From Gammaproteobacteria bacterium (lineage in GTDB: Bacteria; Pseudomonadota; Gammaproteobacteria; HTCC5015): DNA of 64,000 nt. This document shows positions 18,490 to 27,474 of this stretch, one piece after another. The translations under genes were made by a program, and so were the position numbers. Location of the stretch: assembly GCA_028284675.1 (NCBI GenBank), contig JANQRI010000011.1, positions 172,586 to 236,585 of the forward strand, given 5' to 3'. Within the stretch, counting starts at the first letter, position 1. Every line of letters starts with the position of its first letter. The notes under the pieces are model-generated. The model was given only the letters and a program-made list of their open reading frames with translations, was not told the origin of the DNA and made no database searches.

Positions 18490-20781
18490 ATGACTGAAAC
18501 CTTTGAGAAAGCCGCGCTTGACTATCATCAGTTTCCCCGGCCGGGCAAACTGGAAATCACGCCGACCAAAAAAGTAATCAATCAGCGGGATCTGTCATTG
18601 GCTTATTCGCCGGGTGTTGCGGCGGCCTGTGAAGTGATTGCAGAAGATCCAACACAGGCTGCCCAATTGACGGTGCGCAGTAATCTGGTGGCTGTGATCA
18701 GCAATGGCACCGCGGTATTGGGCTTGGGTGCGATAGGGCCACTGGCATCGAAGCCGGTGATGGAGGGTAAAGCGGTCCTTTTTAAAAAGTTTTCCGGAAT
18801 TGATGTATTTGATCTGGAGGTTAACGAAACCGATCCGGATAAATTTGTGGAAGTGGTTGCGGCTCTGGAGCCGACTTTCGGCGGAATTAATCTTGAGGAT
18901 ATAAAAGCCCCGGAATGTTTTGAGATTGAACGTCGCTTAAGAGAGCGGTTAAAGATACCGGTTTTTCATGATGATCAGCACGGCACGGCGATCTGTGTGG
19001 CCGCTGCGGTTCGTAATGGCCTGCGCCTATTGGATAAACCCATTGAGAATGTCAGGCTGGTGTGTTCCGGTGCGGGTTCGGCGGCACTGGCGTGTCTGGA
19101 TTTGCTGGTTACGATGGGTTTAAAAAAAGAAAACATCAGGGTGTGTGATCTTGATGGTGTGGTTTACCAGGGACGTACGGCGGGTATGGATCAATACAAA
19201 GCACGGTTTACAGTTGATACAAAAGCACGTGTTTTGGATGATGTGATTGCCGGAGCCGATATTTTTCTGGGGGTATCCGGACCTAAAGTATTAAATGCCG
19301 CGCAGGTCGCAAAGATGGCCGATCCGCCTCTAATACTGGCATTGGCCAATCCGGAGCCGGAGATCATGCCGGAAGAGGCCTTGCGTGGGAACGCCAATGC
19401 AATTATTGCGACCGGCCGTTCGGACTATCCGAATCAGGTTAACAATGTGTTGTGTTTCCCGTTTATTTTTCGCGGTGCCCTTGATGTCGGTGCAACCACA
19501 ATTAATGATGCAATGAAAATCGCCTGTGTTGAAGCACTGGCTGATTTGGCGCATGCGGAATCCTCCGATGCGGTTTCAGTGGCCTATGGCGGACAACAGT
19601 TCTCTTTTGGTAAAAATTATCTGATACCCAAGCCTTTTGATCCCAGGTTGATGAAGGTTGTGCCGCCACGTGTTGCCAGAGCTGCGATGGAAAGCGGTGT
19701 TGCAACCCGTGAAATTGAGGATTTTGCGGCCTATCAGGTGGAGTTGGAAAGTTTTATTTATCGCTCGGGTATGGTCATGCGGCCTGTTTTTGACCGGGCT
19801 ATCAGTAACCCGCGCCGTATTATTTATGCTGAAGGTGAGTCCCGGCGTGTATTGCGTGCAGTGCAGGTGCTGGTGGATGATGGAATCTGTAAGCCGATTC
19901 TGATTGGTCGCCGTGAGCGAATAGAAAAGTTAATTGGTGATATTGGCCTGCGTATTCGGATTGATCAACACTTTCAGGTTTTGGAGCCGGGAAATAATCC
20001 AAACTATGAGCGCGACTGGCAATTACTGCATCAGTTGAATGCACGCAACGGCATTACTCCGGATCATGCCAAGACCATGGTCTTAAATGACCCCACGGTG
20101 ATTGCCGCTTTGCAGGTAAGCCAGGGTGAGGCAGACGGGATGATTTGTGGTTTGACTGGAAAATTCGATGCGCATCTAAGGCGTATGTCGAGTGTCTTTG
20201 AGTTGCGTAAAAGTGCCAGCGGGTGTTCAACGGTTAACCTGCTGACGTTGAAGTCAGGGAGCTTTTTTATCAGTGATACCCATGTGACCTATGATCCCAG
20301 TGCCGAGCATATTGCCGAGACCGCGCGTTTGGCGGCGGATATCGTCCGGCGTTTTGGTTTAAAGCCCCGGGTTGCGCTGCTGTCGCATTCCAATTTCGGT
20401 AGCTCCGAACATGCGTCGGCGGTGAAGATGCGTGAGGCTTTGAGCATTTTGAAGGAAAAAGCACCGGCTCTGGAAGTCGAGGGTGAGATTCAGGCGGATG
20501 CGGCCATTTCTGAGAGTGTTCGTGAGCGGCTTTTCCCGGGCTCGGGTCTTGAAGGCGCTGCCAATCTGTTGATGATGCCGAATCTGGATGCTGCGAATAT
20601 TGCTTATAACCTATTGAAAAGCCTGGATGAAGGGGTGGTTATCGGTCCGATTCTGGTCGGCCTGAATCGCTCGGGCCATATTCTGACACCCAGTGCAACG
20701 GTTCGGGGAATTGTGAATATGAGTGCGGTGGCAGTCGTGCATGCGTTGGATGTTGAGCAGGAGGCCAAGGCGCAGCAATAG
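18490..20781 (+). CDS. maeB: NADP-dependent malic enzyme with phosphotransacetylase-like C-terminal domain
   Basis: Oxidatively decarboxylates malate to pyruvate, making NADPH. 763 residues, the standard length of the MaeB fusion type. Residues 1-430 are the malic enzyme part: Tyr in LSLAYSPGVA, the FGGINLEDIKAPECFEIE metal site, HDDQHGTAI, and the Rossmann GAGSAAL. Residues 435-760 match the phosphate acetyltransferase fold (RRIIYAEGE, ARLAADIVRRFG, GPILVGL); in this family that part is regulatory rather than a demonstrated acetyltransferase. Start MTETFEKAALDYH at 18490 matches family N-termini. Confidence 0.96.
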   Translation: MTETFEKAALDYHQFPRPGKLEITPTKKVINQRDLSLAYSPGVAAACEVIAEDPTQAAQLTVRSNLVAVISNGTAVLGLGAIGPLASKPVMEGKAVLFKKFSGIDVFDLEVNETDPDKFVEVVAALEPTFGGINLEDIKAPECFEIERRLRERLKIPVFHDDQHGTAICVAAAVRNGLRLLDKPIENVRLVCSGAGSAALACLDLLVTMGLKKENIRVCDLDGVVYQGRTAGMDQYKARFTVDTKARVLDDVIAGADIFLGVSGPKVLNAAQVAKMADPPLILALANPEPEIMPEEALRGNANAIIATGRSDYPNQVNNVLCFPFIFRGALDVGATTINDAMKIACVEALADLAHAESSDAVSVAYGGQQFSFGKNYLIPKPFDPRLMKVVPPRVARAAMESGVATREIEDFAAYQVELESFIYRSGMVMRPVFDRAISNPRRIIYAEGESRRVLRAVQVLVDDGICKPILIGRRERIEKLIGDIGLRIRIDQHFQVLEPGNNPNYERDWQLLHQLNARNGITPDHAKTMVLNDPTVIAALQVSQGEADGMICGLTGKFDAHLRRMSSVFELRKSASGCSTVNLLTLKSGSFFISDTHVTYDPSAEHIAETARLAADIVRRFGLKPRVALLSHSNFGSSEHASAVKMREALSILKEKAPALEVEGEIQADAAISESVRERLFPGSGLEGAANLLMMPNLDAANIAYNLLKSLDEGVVIGPILVGLNRSGHILTPSATVRGIVNMSAVAVVHALDVEQEAKAQQ

Positions 20782-21254
20782 CGTATGTATGCGCGCATCG
20801 TGGGCTTTAATATCTTTGGTAATTTCGTATATGGATTCATTCAAGGATTGCGGGCCGCCGTCGATATATGGATACATTAGGACATCACATGAGTGTATGA
20901 CGATCTTGGGAGATTGTCGGATTGACAAGGATGATTTAGAGCTCAGGGAGCGAGCGCCAAAGGATTGATGAATCATCAGGGATTAGGGAGACAATGCGCT
21001 TTTGTGATCGGGCAGGGATGCTCGTCAGATATCCGTTAGGGTTCCCCCTAGCGGATATCTGATTAGGGCTTGTTTTTGGCATGGTATACACTTAACTGGG
21101 TCTGACATAAAAACGTAACATAACAGGCTTTTGTAGTTTGGGTTGTATGCTGTGAAAACACATTAATACCTGCCAGCATCGCAAACATACTTTATAATTC
21201 GCGCTCGACAATAAATCTGATTTTTTGTTTTGAGCGTATTTAAAAACTATTAAC
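20782..21254 (+). other. Intergenic region between maeB and the TRAP genes
   Basis: About 470 bases. No gene is supported: plus- and minus-strand frames here are short and lack ribosome-binding sites. The notable content is the long perfect hairpin at 21026-21061, listed separately. The TRAP operon promoter must lie in the last 150 bases but no clear consensus pair is seen. Confidence 0.5.
21026..21061. repeat. 16-bp stem inverted repeat
   Basis: CAGATATCCGTTAGGG (21026-21041) pairs with CCCTAGCGGATATCTG (21046-21061) with a single G-T wobble and a four-base loop. The next bases (attagggcttgttttt) contain a T-run only 10 bases later. It could terminate maeB transcription, act as an extragenic palindrome, or be a binding site. 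Confidence 0.65.
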
Positions 21255-22118
21255 GTGTTTAAGCGATACCTTATGCAAATATTTGGCGGGTTGGTTTCCG
21301 TGTTGGCTGCTGCTTTATTAAGCGGCTGTGTAAGCTTTGGTGATATAGCCGGTTCATTGTCCGATGCAGTGGTTAACCAAAAAGACCCTGATACGGTGCG
21401 TGATGGTGCACCCGCATACCTTATTCTGATTGACAGCCTAATTATCAATAATCCTGGCGATGCCGAGCTGTTAGTGTCCGGCGCACGTCTTTACAATGCT
21501 TATGCGACTGCTTTTGTAACAGATCCGGTACGTGCAAAACAAATGTCCGAGACCGCGTTAAAATACGCCGGCATGGCATTATGTGAAGCACTTGGGGAGT
21601 CCTTATGTGCGGCAAGTGCGGGTTCTTTGGACAGTTACCAGCAGGCGCTGAAAAAAATAGATGACCCGGATGAGGTGCCTTACTTATATACCCATGCATC
21701 TGCGTGGGCCGGGTGGATACAGGTGAATACGGATAACTGGCAGGCAATTGCGGATTTGCCCAAGGTGCAGGCGGCGATACAACATGTGTTGGCTTTGGAT
21801 GAACGTTACGATAACGGCAGTGCGCATATTTTTATGGGTGTATTAAAGACACTGAGGCCTGCGGCATTGGGTGGGCAGCCGGAACTGGGCCGCATGCATT
21901 TTGAACAGGCGATCAGTTTGTCACAGGGTAAAAACCTGATGGCCAAGGTATTATTTGCGCGTCATTATGCGAGACTGGTATTTGATAGGGCATTGCATGA
22001 TGCGTTATTACAGCAGGTGCTGGAAGCGGAAGTTGAGCAGCCGGGGCTGACCTTAAGTAATGTTCTTGCTCAGGAACAGGCCAGAGCGTTATTGCAAAGT
22101 TCTGACGAATACTTTTAA
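21255..22118 (+). CDS. TRAP-associated lipoprotein (TatT / TRAP T-component family)
   Basis: 287-residue lipoprotein: hydrophobic leader then lipobox LLSGC near residue 25, followed by TPR-like helices. TatT proteins were described in Treponema as trimeric TPR lipoproteins that bind the DctP-like partner, and this protein has the same genomic setting, directly before DctP, DctQ and DctM. Characteristic blocks include ASAWAGWIQVNTDNW and HIFMGVLKTLRPAALGG. Start is a GTG at 21255; an ATG at 21273 would also give a complete lipoprotein signal. Neither has a clear Shine-Dalgarno. Gap to dctP is 51 bases. Confidence 0.85.
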   Translation: MFKRYLMQIFGGLVSVLAAALLSGCVSFGDIAGSLSDAVVNQKDPDTVRDGAPAYLILIDSLIINNPGDAELLVSGARLYNAYATAFVTDPVRAKQMSETALKYAGMALCEALGESLCAASAGSLDSYQQALKKIDDPDEVPYLYTHASAWAGWIQVNTDNWQAIADLPKVQAAIQHVLALDERYDNGSAHIFMGVLKTLRPAALGGQPELGRMHFEQAISLSQGKNLMAKVLFARHYARLVFDRALHDALLQQVLEAEVEQPGLTLSNVLAQEQARALLQSSDEYF

Positions 22119-22169
22119 CAGGCGGATTGTATGCTCAAATTTTATTGAGCACAGAAGCTGGAGAAAAAA

Positions 22170-23183
22170 ATGTTGAAATTAAAATTGCCGTTGAGTTTAG
22201 GCTTGGTTTGTTGCCTGCTCGGTTTTAACCTGAATGCGGCTACGGTTTTAAAAATAGCAACTATTGCCCCGGATGCAACAACCTGGATGAAAGAAATGCG
22301 CATGGGTGCGGCAGAGATTGAACAGCGTACCGAGGGCCGGGTAAAGCTGAAATTTTATCCGGGTGGTGTGATGGGCAGTGATGCCACAGTACTGCGCAAA
22401 ATACGTATAGGTCAGTTACAGGGTGGAGCAGTGACTGCCGGGACATTGGCTGAAATTTATCCGGATGCGCAAATCTATAGTTTACCGATGCAGTTCAGTA
22501 GTCTGGAGGAGTTGAATTATGTGCGCAAACATATGGACTCACGTATTCGGGAAGGGTTAGAGCGCAATGGCCTGGTGAATGTCGGTATCAGCAATGGCGG
22601 TTTTGCGTACATAGCCGGTAGTGCGCCGGTGGCAGGTATTGCTGATTTAAAAAAGCAGCGTGTCTGGATACCGCAAGGCGATGTAATTGGGGAGACGATG
22701 TTTAAAGCCGCCGGTATTTCACCGGTACCGCTGCAGGTCTCCGATGTGTATACGGCGTTACAAACCGGTTTACTGGATACGGTTATTGCCAACCCTTCCA
22801 GTATCATCGCGTTTCAATGGCATACCAAAGTTAAATATCTGACCGACTCCCCGCTGGTATTGCTGATCGGTATGATGGTGCTTGATAAGCGCGCTTTTGC
22901 AAGGCTTACACCAGGTGATCAAAAAATTGTCAGTGAAGTGATGACTGACAAGTTTCGTAAGCTTGATGAGCTAAACCAGCAGGATAACGAAAATGCCAAA
23001 TTGGTCCTGCAAAAAAATGGAATCGAATTTATTAAACCGACTGCCGCCGAGCGTCAAACCTGGTTAAACGTTGCAAATGGCAGCCTGGATGGTCTGGCAC
23101 GTAAAGGTGCATATACACAAGAATTTTTACAGCTTATGCAGAAACATATTAATGCCTATCGCAGCCAGGCGCAGTTGGAATGA
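22170..23183 (+). CDS. TRAP transporter solute-binding protein (DctP family)
   Basis: Periplasmic binding protein that captures the substrate for a TRAP transporter. 337 residues with a signal peptide of about 23 residues (ending LNAA). Family traits visible are KIATIAPDATTWMKEM, KFYPGGVMGSD, the PQGDVIGETMFKAAGISPVP region near 170 and LQTGLLDTVIANPSS. The ligand cannot be read from sequence; the Arg typical of carboxylate-binding DctP near this block is not obvious, and association with a TatT lipoprotein suggests a hydrophobic or non-sialic-acid ligand (inference). RBS GGAG lies upstream. The end overlaps dctQ by 4 bases. Confidence 0.9.
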   Translation: MLKLKLPLSLGLVCCLLGFNLNAATVLKIATIAPDATTWMKEMRMGAAEIEQRTEGRVKLKFYPGGVMGSDATVLRKIRIGQLQGGAVTAGTLAEIYPDAQIYSLPMQFSSLEELNYVRKHMDSRIREGLERNGLVNVGISNGGFAYIAGSAPVAGIADLKKQRVWIPQGDVIGETMFKAAGISPVPLQVSDVYTALQTGLLDTVIANPSSIIAFQWHTKVKYLTDSPLVLLIGMMVLDKRAFARLTPGDQKIVSEVMTDKFRKLDELNQQDNENAKLVLQKNGIEFIKPTAAERQTWLNVANGSLDGLARKGAYTQEFLQLMQKHINAYRSQAQLE

Positions 23184-23704
23184 ACGATACGCTTAAAGTA
23201 CCGGGCAACAAAATTACACAGTTTATAGAATTAATAGAAGACGGGTTAATCGTCACGATTTTAATCGTGATGATAGTGTTGGCGACCGCGCAAATTTTTC
23301 TGAGAAATTTTTTTGATGCCGGCTTGTTATGGGCCGACCCTTTATTGCGGGTGATGGTATTGTGGCTGGCACTGTTGGGTGCGCTTGCGGCCAGTCGTCA
23401 TAATAAGCATATTGCTATTGATTTGTTTTCACGGCTTTTGTCCACGCGGCAGTTTCTGTGGATGCAGGTTTTTACCAGTGGGTTCACGGCCTGTGTCTGT
23501 GCATTGGTGGCTTTTTATGCGGTGCGTTTTGTGATGGATGAGTACCGGTTTGGAGGTACAGTATTTGCCGGTTTGCCATCCTGGTCGGCGGCGTTGATTG
23601 TGCCATTGGCTTTCGGTTTGATTGCATTGCGTTACATGTTGTTTTGCGGTACCCGAATAAAAACCGGGTTGTTTGGAGACCCCGCTGACAATGCTGATCA
23701 TTAG
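23180..23704 (+). CDS. TRAP transporter small permease (DctQ family)
   Basis: Small membrane subunit of the TRAP transporter; 174 residues with four hydrophobic segments (about 24-44, 56-76, 93-115, 133-155). The conserved cytoplasmic block LLWADPLLRVMVLWLALLGA is typical, including the W-x-D-P-L-L-R core, followed by AASRHNKHIAIDLF. ATG overlaps the dctP stop (ATGA), so the two are translationally coupled. Confidence 0.92.
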   Translation: MNDTLKVPGNKITQFIELIEDGLIVTILIVMIVLATAQIFLRNFFDAGLLWADPLLRVMVLWLALLGALAASRHNKHIAIDLFSRLLSTRQFLWMQVFTSGFTACVCALVAFYAVRFVMDEYRFGGTVFAGLPSWSAALIVPLAFGLIALRYMLFCGTRIKTGLFGDPADNADH

Positions 23705-24977
23705 TATTGTTTTAGTAATTATTGCACTTTGTGGTGCACCGTTGTTTGCGGTGATAGTGGCCAGTGCAATGTTTGGTTTTTATCAGCAAGGCATCGACCT
23801 GTCGGTCATCGCGATTGAAGTTTACCGTGTATCTGATATGTCAGTGTTGCTGGCAATTCCATTGTTTACTTTTGCCGGTTATTTGTTGGGGGAAAGCCGT
23901 GCGCCGCAACGTCTGGTGTATTTGAGTAAAGCGTTGCTGGGGTGGTTACCCGGTGGTTTGGCGATAGTTGCATTGGTTGCCTGTGCACTGTTTACTGCAT
24001 TTACCGGCGCATCCGGTGTAACGATTGTTGCTTTGGGGGCGCTGCTATATCCGGCCTTGCTTGAGGCCGGTTATCGAGAACACTTTAGCCTGGGTCTGGT
24101 TACCACATCCGGCAGCCTTGGCCTGCTGTTTGCGCCATCGTTGCCGTTAATTTTGTATGGAGTTGTTGCACAGCAGTTAAACTTAAGTACGCCGGTGCGT
24201 ATTGATGATCTGTTTATAGCCGGAATATTGCCTGGCTTATTAATGCTTTTTGCGCTTTCTCTATTCAGTATCTGGCGTGCTCCCCGGAAGCTTGCGCGTA
24301 CACAGACTCAATGGAGCGGACATGAGGTCTGGAGTGCGGTCAAAGATGCCGGTTGGGAAATTCCGTTAGTGCCGTTAGTGATTGGCGGGATATACGCGGG
24401 GTTTATTGCGGTATCCGAAGCCGCAGCGCTGACTGCATTCTATGTGTTGGTTGTTGAAGTGTTGATTCGTCGGGAAATTACATTTCAGCAGTTACCCAAA
24501 GTGATTCGTGAGGCGATGTTGATGGTCGGTGGCATCATGATTATCCTGGCGGTTTCGTTGGCCTCAACCAACTATATTATTGATGCGGAAATACCGACTC
24601 GCGTGTTTGATACTATTCAGGCGCATATCGATAGTAAATGGACTTTTCTGATTTTGCTGAATATCTTTTTACTACTGCTGGGTATGATGCTGGATATTTT
24701 TTCCGCTATTGTGATTATGATTCCATTAATACTGCCGATTGCACTGGGTTACGGCATTGATCCATTGCATCTGGGTATTATATTTTTGGCTAATATGCAG
24801 TTGGGTTATTTTACACCGCCGGTGGGAATGAATCTTTTTATTGCGAGTTACCGGTTTGAAAAACCGGTGCTTGATATCTACAAAGCAACATTACCGTTCT
24901 TTTTTATTTTGCTTGGTGTGGTATTAATTATCACCTACTGGCCCGGTTTGAGCCTGATGTTGCTGCCAGGGCGCTAA
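23691..24977 (+). CDS. TRAP transporter large permease (DctM family)
   Basis: Large membrane subunit that forms the transport path of the TRAP system, sodium-driven in studied members. 428 residues, about 12 hydrophobic segments. Typical stretches: FTAFTGASGVTIVALGALLYPAL, TTSGSLGLLFAPSLPLILYG, and LANMQLGYFTPPVGMNLFI near the end. The frame is open from a TTG at 23673, but the ATG at 23691 is preferred; either way it overlaps the end of dctQ. Last gene of the four-gene set. Confidence 0.92.
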   Translation: MLIISIVLVIIALCGAPLFAVIVASAMFGFYQQGIDLSVIAIEVYRVSDMSVLLAIPLFTFAGYLLGESRAPQRLVYLSKALLGWLPGGLAIVALVACALFTAFTGASGVTIVALGALLYPALLEAGYREHFSLGLVTTSGSLGLLFAPSLPLILYGVVAQQLNLSTPVRIDDLFIAGILPGLLMLFALSLFSIWRAPRKLARTQTQWSGHEVWSAVKDAGWEIPLVPLVIGGIYAGFIAVSEAAALTAFYVLVVEVLIRREITFQQLPKVIREAMLMVGGIMIILAVSLASTNYIIDAEIPTRVFDTIQAHIDSKWTFLILLNIFLLLLGMMLDIFSAIVIMIPLILPIALGYGIDPLHLGIIFLANMQLGYFTPPVGMNLFIASYRFEKPVLDIYKATLPFFFILLGVVLIITYWPGLSLMLLPGR

Positions 24978-25038
24978 CCCTAAAACCGTAAAAGCTGACC
25001 GATAAAATTTCGGTTGAGATAAAGAATGAGGCCGGCGT

Positions 25039-25839
25039 TTAATAGTTTCCGAACTTAGGTAGGCCCCCAGGTACGCCCGGCATGCTCTTGGGTTCGCCGG
25101 TAATCTGCGAACGTGCGCCCGATTTACCGAATTGAACCACTTTGGAATCCACGGTTTGTGGTTTGCCGTTTACCGAATTATTGGAAACCGCTTTTACAAT
25201 GCCAAACGGAACCTGGCTGGAAACCCACATTGTTGAATTGCTCTCGATACGAATTTTTTTAATAATCATATTCATTTCAGCAGAGCCACGGCCGCTGATT
25301 TTCTGGGATTTAAATGTGCCGGCCGGCAGCTTGACGGTTTCGTTGCCGCTTGCCTGAAAGTCATAATTAATTTCGATGCCCATGGCTTTCATCATAGTAT
25401 CTGCAAGTAACCCGCCTTCTGAAATGGCCATCGGTTCCTGGTTGCCGGTTTGAAAAATAATTTCTTTACCGAAGCCCCGGAGATTATTGATTACATTTGC
25501 CATATTACCGGACATGGCTGATTCGGCGATCAGTGACTTTACAATTGCGCGATCGCCGGTTTTTTTGCGCTTGTCTTTTTTGATTTTATAATTCTGGGTT
25601 TCCATTTCCACCCAGTAATAAGGCTGACCATCACGGGTTTCACGTCCCACTAAAGAGGTTTTTATTACCACCAGAGTTTTTTTGCCCTTATGATTGGTGG
25701 TCATTTCCTCGCGGATCTGCCAACTGCCGACCGGTGTCGACTTTTGAAAACTGTAGTTGATTGCGGCGGCATGAATGGGTGACAGGGTTTGACAGACAAG
25801 AACAAGTAAAAGAAGTGCTTTGCAATAGATAAATTTCAT
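25039..25839 (-). CDS. Secreted protein of unknown function
   Basis: 266 residues with a signal peptide (about 1-24, ending IHAAA). The mature part is predicted mostly beta, rich in Lys, with the strands GTFKSQKISGRGSAEMN and STMWVSSQVPFGIVKAVS. This pattern (a measured substrate strand followed by MWVSSQVPFGIVK) recalls periplasmic DUF3108/LolA-type lipid-handling sandwiches, but I cannot assign a family. It ends in a Gly/Pro-rich tail. Convergent with dctM and divergent from egtB. No operon partner. Confidence 0.7.
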   Translation of the reverse strand: MKFIYCKALLLLVLVCQTLSPIHAAAINYSFQKSTPVGSWQIREEMTTNHKGKKTLVVIKTSLVGRETRDGQPYYWVEMETQNYKIKKDKRKKTGDRAIVKSLIAESAMSGNMANVINNLRGFGKEIIFQTGNQEPMAISEGGLLADTMMKAMGIEINYDFQASGNETVKLPAGTFKSQKISGRGSAEMNMIIKKIRIESNSTMWVSSQVPFGIVKAVSNNSVNGKPQTVDSKVVQFGKSGARSQITGEPKSMPGVPGGLPKFGNY

Positions 25840-26004
25840 ACTTTACCCCCCGTAAAAGCTGCGATTCGCACCTTAGCATCGAAAAATTTGTGATGCAAAC
25901 GATAAAAAAGCACAAAAACGCGCAATTTTATGTATTTTTTGTTATGCTTGCGCCGCTGTTTTTGGCACCAATAAGCAAAATAACAGCCAAAATAATAAAA
26001 ACTG

Positions 26005-26032
26005 GGCGCCCGAATGGGCGCCGTTCTTTTTT
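26005..26032 (+). terminator. Terminator-like hairpin in the egtB upstream region
   Basis: Stem GGCGCCC (26005-26011) / GGGCGCC (26016-26022) with loop GAAT, then GTTCTTTTTT. On the other strand the hairpin is also followed by GTTTTTATTATTTT, so it could work in both directions. No gene is recognised upstream on the plus strand after 25840, and egtB starts 73 bases further on. It may end a short RNA or act as an attenuator in the egtB leader. Confidence 0.65.
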
Positions 26033-26104
26033 GGCGGTGGTTCCACTGTTGTTTGTTGTACCTCGAACTCGTTACACTATGGCTTTTAGTCTGGAGCCGG
26101 AAAT

Positions 26105-27397
26105 ATGAGTGCCAGCCGTCATGTTATCAATGAGTCGCGATCTGACGTTACTGCATCGGGTGTCAATAAAGCCCGTTATCTGGCGGTGCGTGGATTTACT
26201 GCCGGGCTTTGTAAAGATCTGCATCCTGAGGATACGGTTGCCCAGTCCATGCCTGATGCGAGTCCGGTGAAATGGCATCTCGCCCATACAAGCTGGTTTT
26301 TTGAAACATTTATTCTGGAAAAAAGCATTCAAAACTATAGTTGCTATAACTCTGAATACAGAGAGTTGTTTAACTCTTACTATAATAGTGTTGGTGCGCA
26401 ATATTTGCGTCCGAACAGAGGTTTGATCACAAGGCCGACGTTGACGGAAGTCAACAATTATAGAACCCATGTTGATCAACATATGCTCGAACTGTTGGAT
26501 AAACCCGAAGCCTTAAGTGCCGAGCTGCTTCATCTGATAGAAGTTGGCTTGCAGCATGAGCAACAGCATCAGGAACTGATGTTAACTGATTTAAAACATT
26601 TGTTTTCCTTTAATCCTTTGTATCCGGCTTATCAGGAAAGCCCGGATTTGCCCACAAGCGATACTGTGCCGCTGGAGTGGCGGTTTGTTGATAGTGGTTT
26701 GCATATAATTGGCTATCAAGGGGAAGGGTATGCGTTCGACAATGAAACCCCGTCACACAAATATTATTTGCAGCCATTTAAGTTTGCATCACGTTTGATT
26801 ACGAATGCAGAGTATCTTGCGTTTATCGAGGATGGTGGTTATCAGCGCCCGGAGCTTTGGTTGTCTGATGCCTGGGCATTATTGAAACAGCGGCAGTGGC
26901 AGGCGCCATTGTACTGGCAGAAAGCCGGTAACGAGTGGCAGGTTTTTACGCTTGCCGGGTTGCAGGCACTCTCTCTGGCTGAGCCGGTTTCACATGTCAG
27001 CTATTATGAAGCCGATGCATATGCGCGTTGGTGTGGTGCGCGGCTGCCGACCGAACAGGAATGGGAGGTGGTGGCGCGCGATTCTGCAGTGCAGGGGAAT
27101 TTTGTCGATAGCGAATTTTTCCATCCGGTTTCGGCATTGCCGGGCCCGGGTGTGCATCAGATGTTTGGCGATGTTTGGGAGTGGACGCAAAGCCCGTATG
27201 CCGCGTATCCCGGGTACCGGCCGCCACAGGGTGAACTGGCTGAGTACAACGGAAAGTTTATGTGTAATCAAATGGTGCTGCGTGGCGGATCGTGTGTGAC
27301 TTCGCAATCTCATATCCGTGCTACATATCGAAATTTCTTTTTCCCCGATGCGCGTTGGCAGTTCAGTGGAATTCGATTGGCCCGCTCTGTTGATTAA
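26105..27397 (+). CDS. egtB: Ergothioneine-type sulfoxide synthase EgtB
   Basis: Iron-dependent enzyme that joins a sulfur donor (gamma-glutamylcysteine or cysteine) to trimethylhistidine with oxygen. 430 residues, typical length. The DinB-like N-terminal domain supplies the iron ligands: WHLAHTSWFFE near residue 58 and the HX3HXE motif in GLQHEQQHQELM near 155. The C-terminal half is an FGE-sulfatase (C-type-lectin-like) fold with PVSHVSYYEADAYARWCGARLPTEQEWE and the closing GGSCVTSQSHIRATYRNFFFPDARWQFSGIRLAR-type region. RBS GGAG upstream of ATG 26105. The partner methyltransferase egtD is not in this window; cmoB follows instead. Confidence 0.93.
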   Translation: MSASRHVINESRSDVTASGVNKARYLAVRGFTAGLCKDLHPEDTVAQSMPDASPVKWHLAHTSWFFETFILEKSIQNYSCYNSEYRELFNSYYNSVGAQYLRPNRGLITRPTLTEVNNYRTHVDQHMLELLDKPEALSAELLHLIEVGLQHEQQHQELMLTDLKHLFSFNPLYPAYQESPDLPTSDTVPLEWRFVDSGLHIIGYQGEGYAFDNETPSHKYYLQPFKFASRLITNAEYLAFIEDGGYQRPELWLSDAWALLKQRQWQAPLYWQKAGNEWQVFTLAGLQALSLAEPVSHVSYYEADAYARWCGARLPTEQEWEVVARDSAVQGNFVDSEFFHPVSALPGPGVHQMFGDVWEWTQSPYAAYPGYRPPQGELAEYNGKFMCNQMVLRGGSCVTSQSHIRATYRNFFFPDARWQFSGIRLARSVD

Positions 27398-27474
27398 AGA
27401 AACCTTCTTCACATAAAGCATGCTTTGTCGCTTATTCTTTATTGTTCAATAGCATTAGTTGCTGTTTAACTTAA

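Noticed and set aside
20611..20976. 121-codon minus-strand frame after maeB
   Set aside because: Mostly antisense to the end of maeB; the unique part has no RBS.
25890..26108. 72-codon plus-strand frame before egtB
   Set aside because: It runs through a terminator hairpin and overlaps the egtB start; composition reflects AT-rich intergenic DNA.
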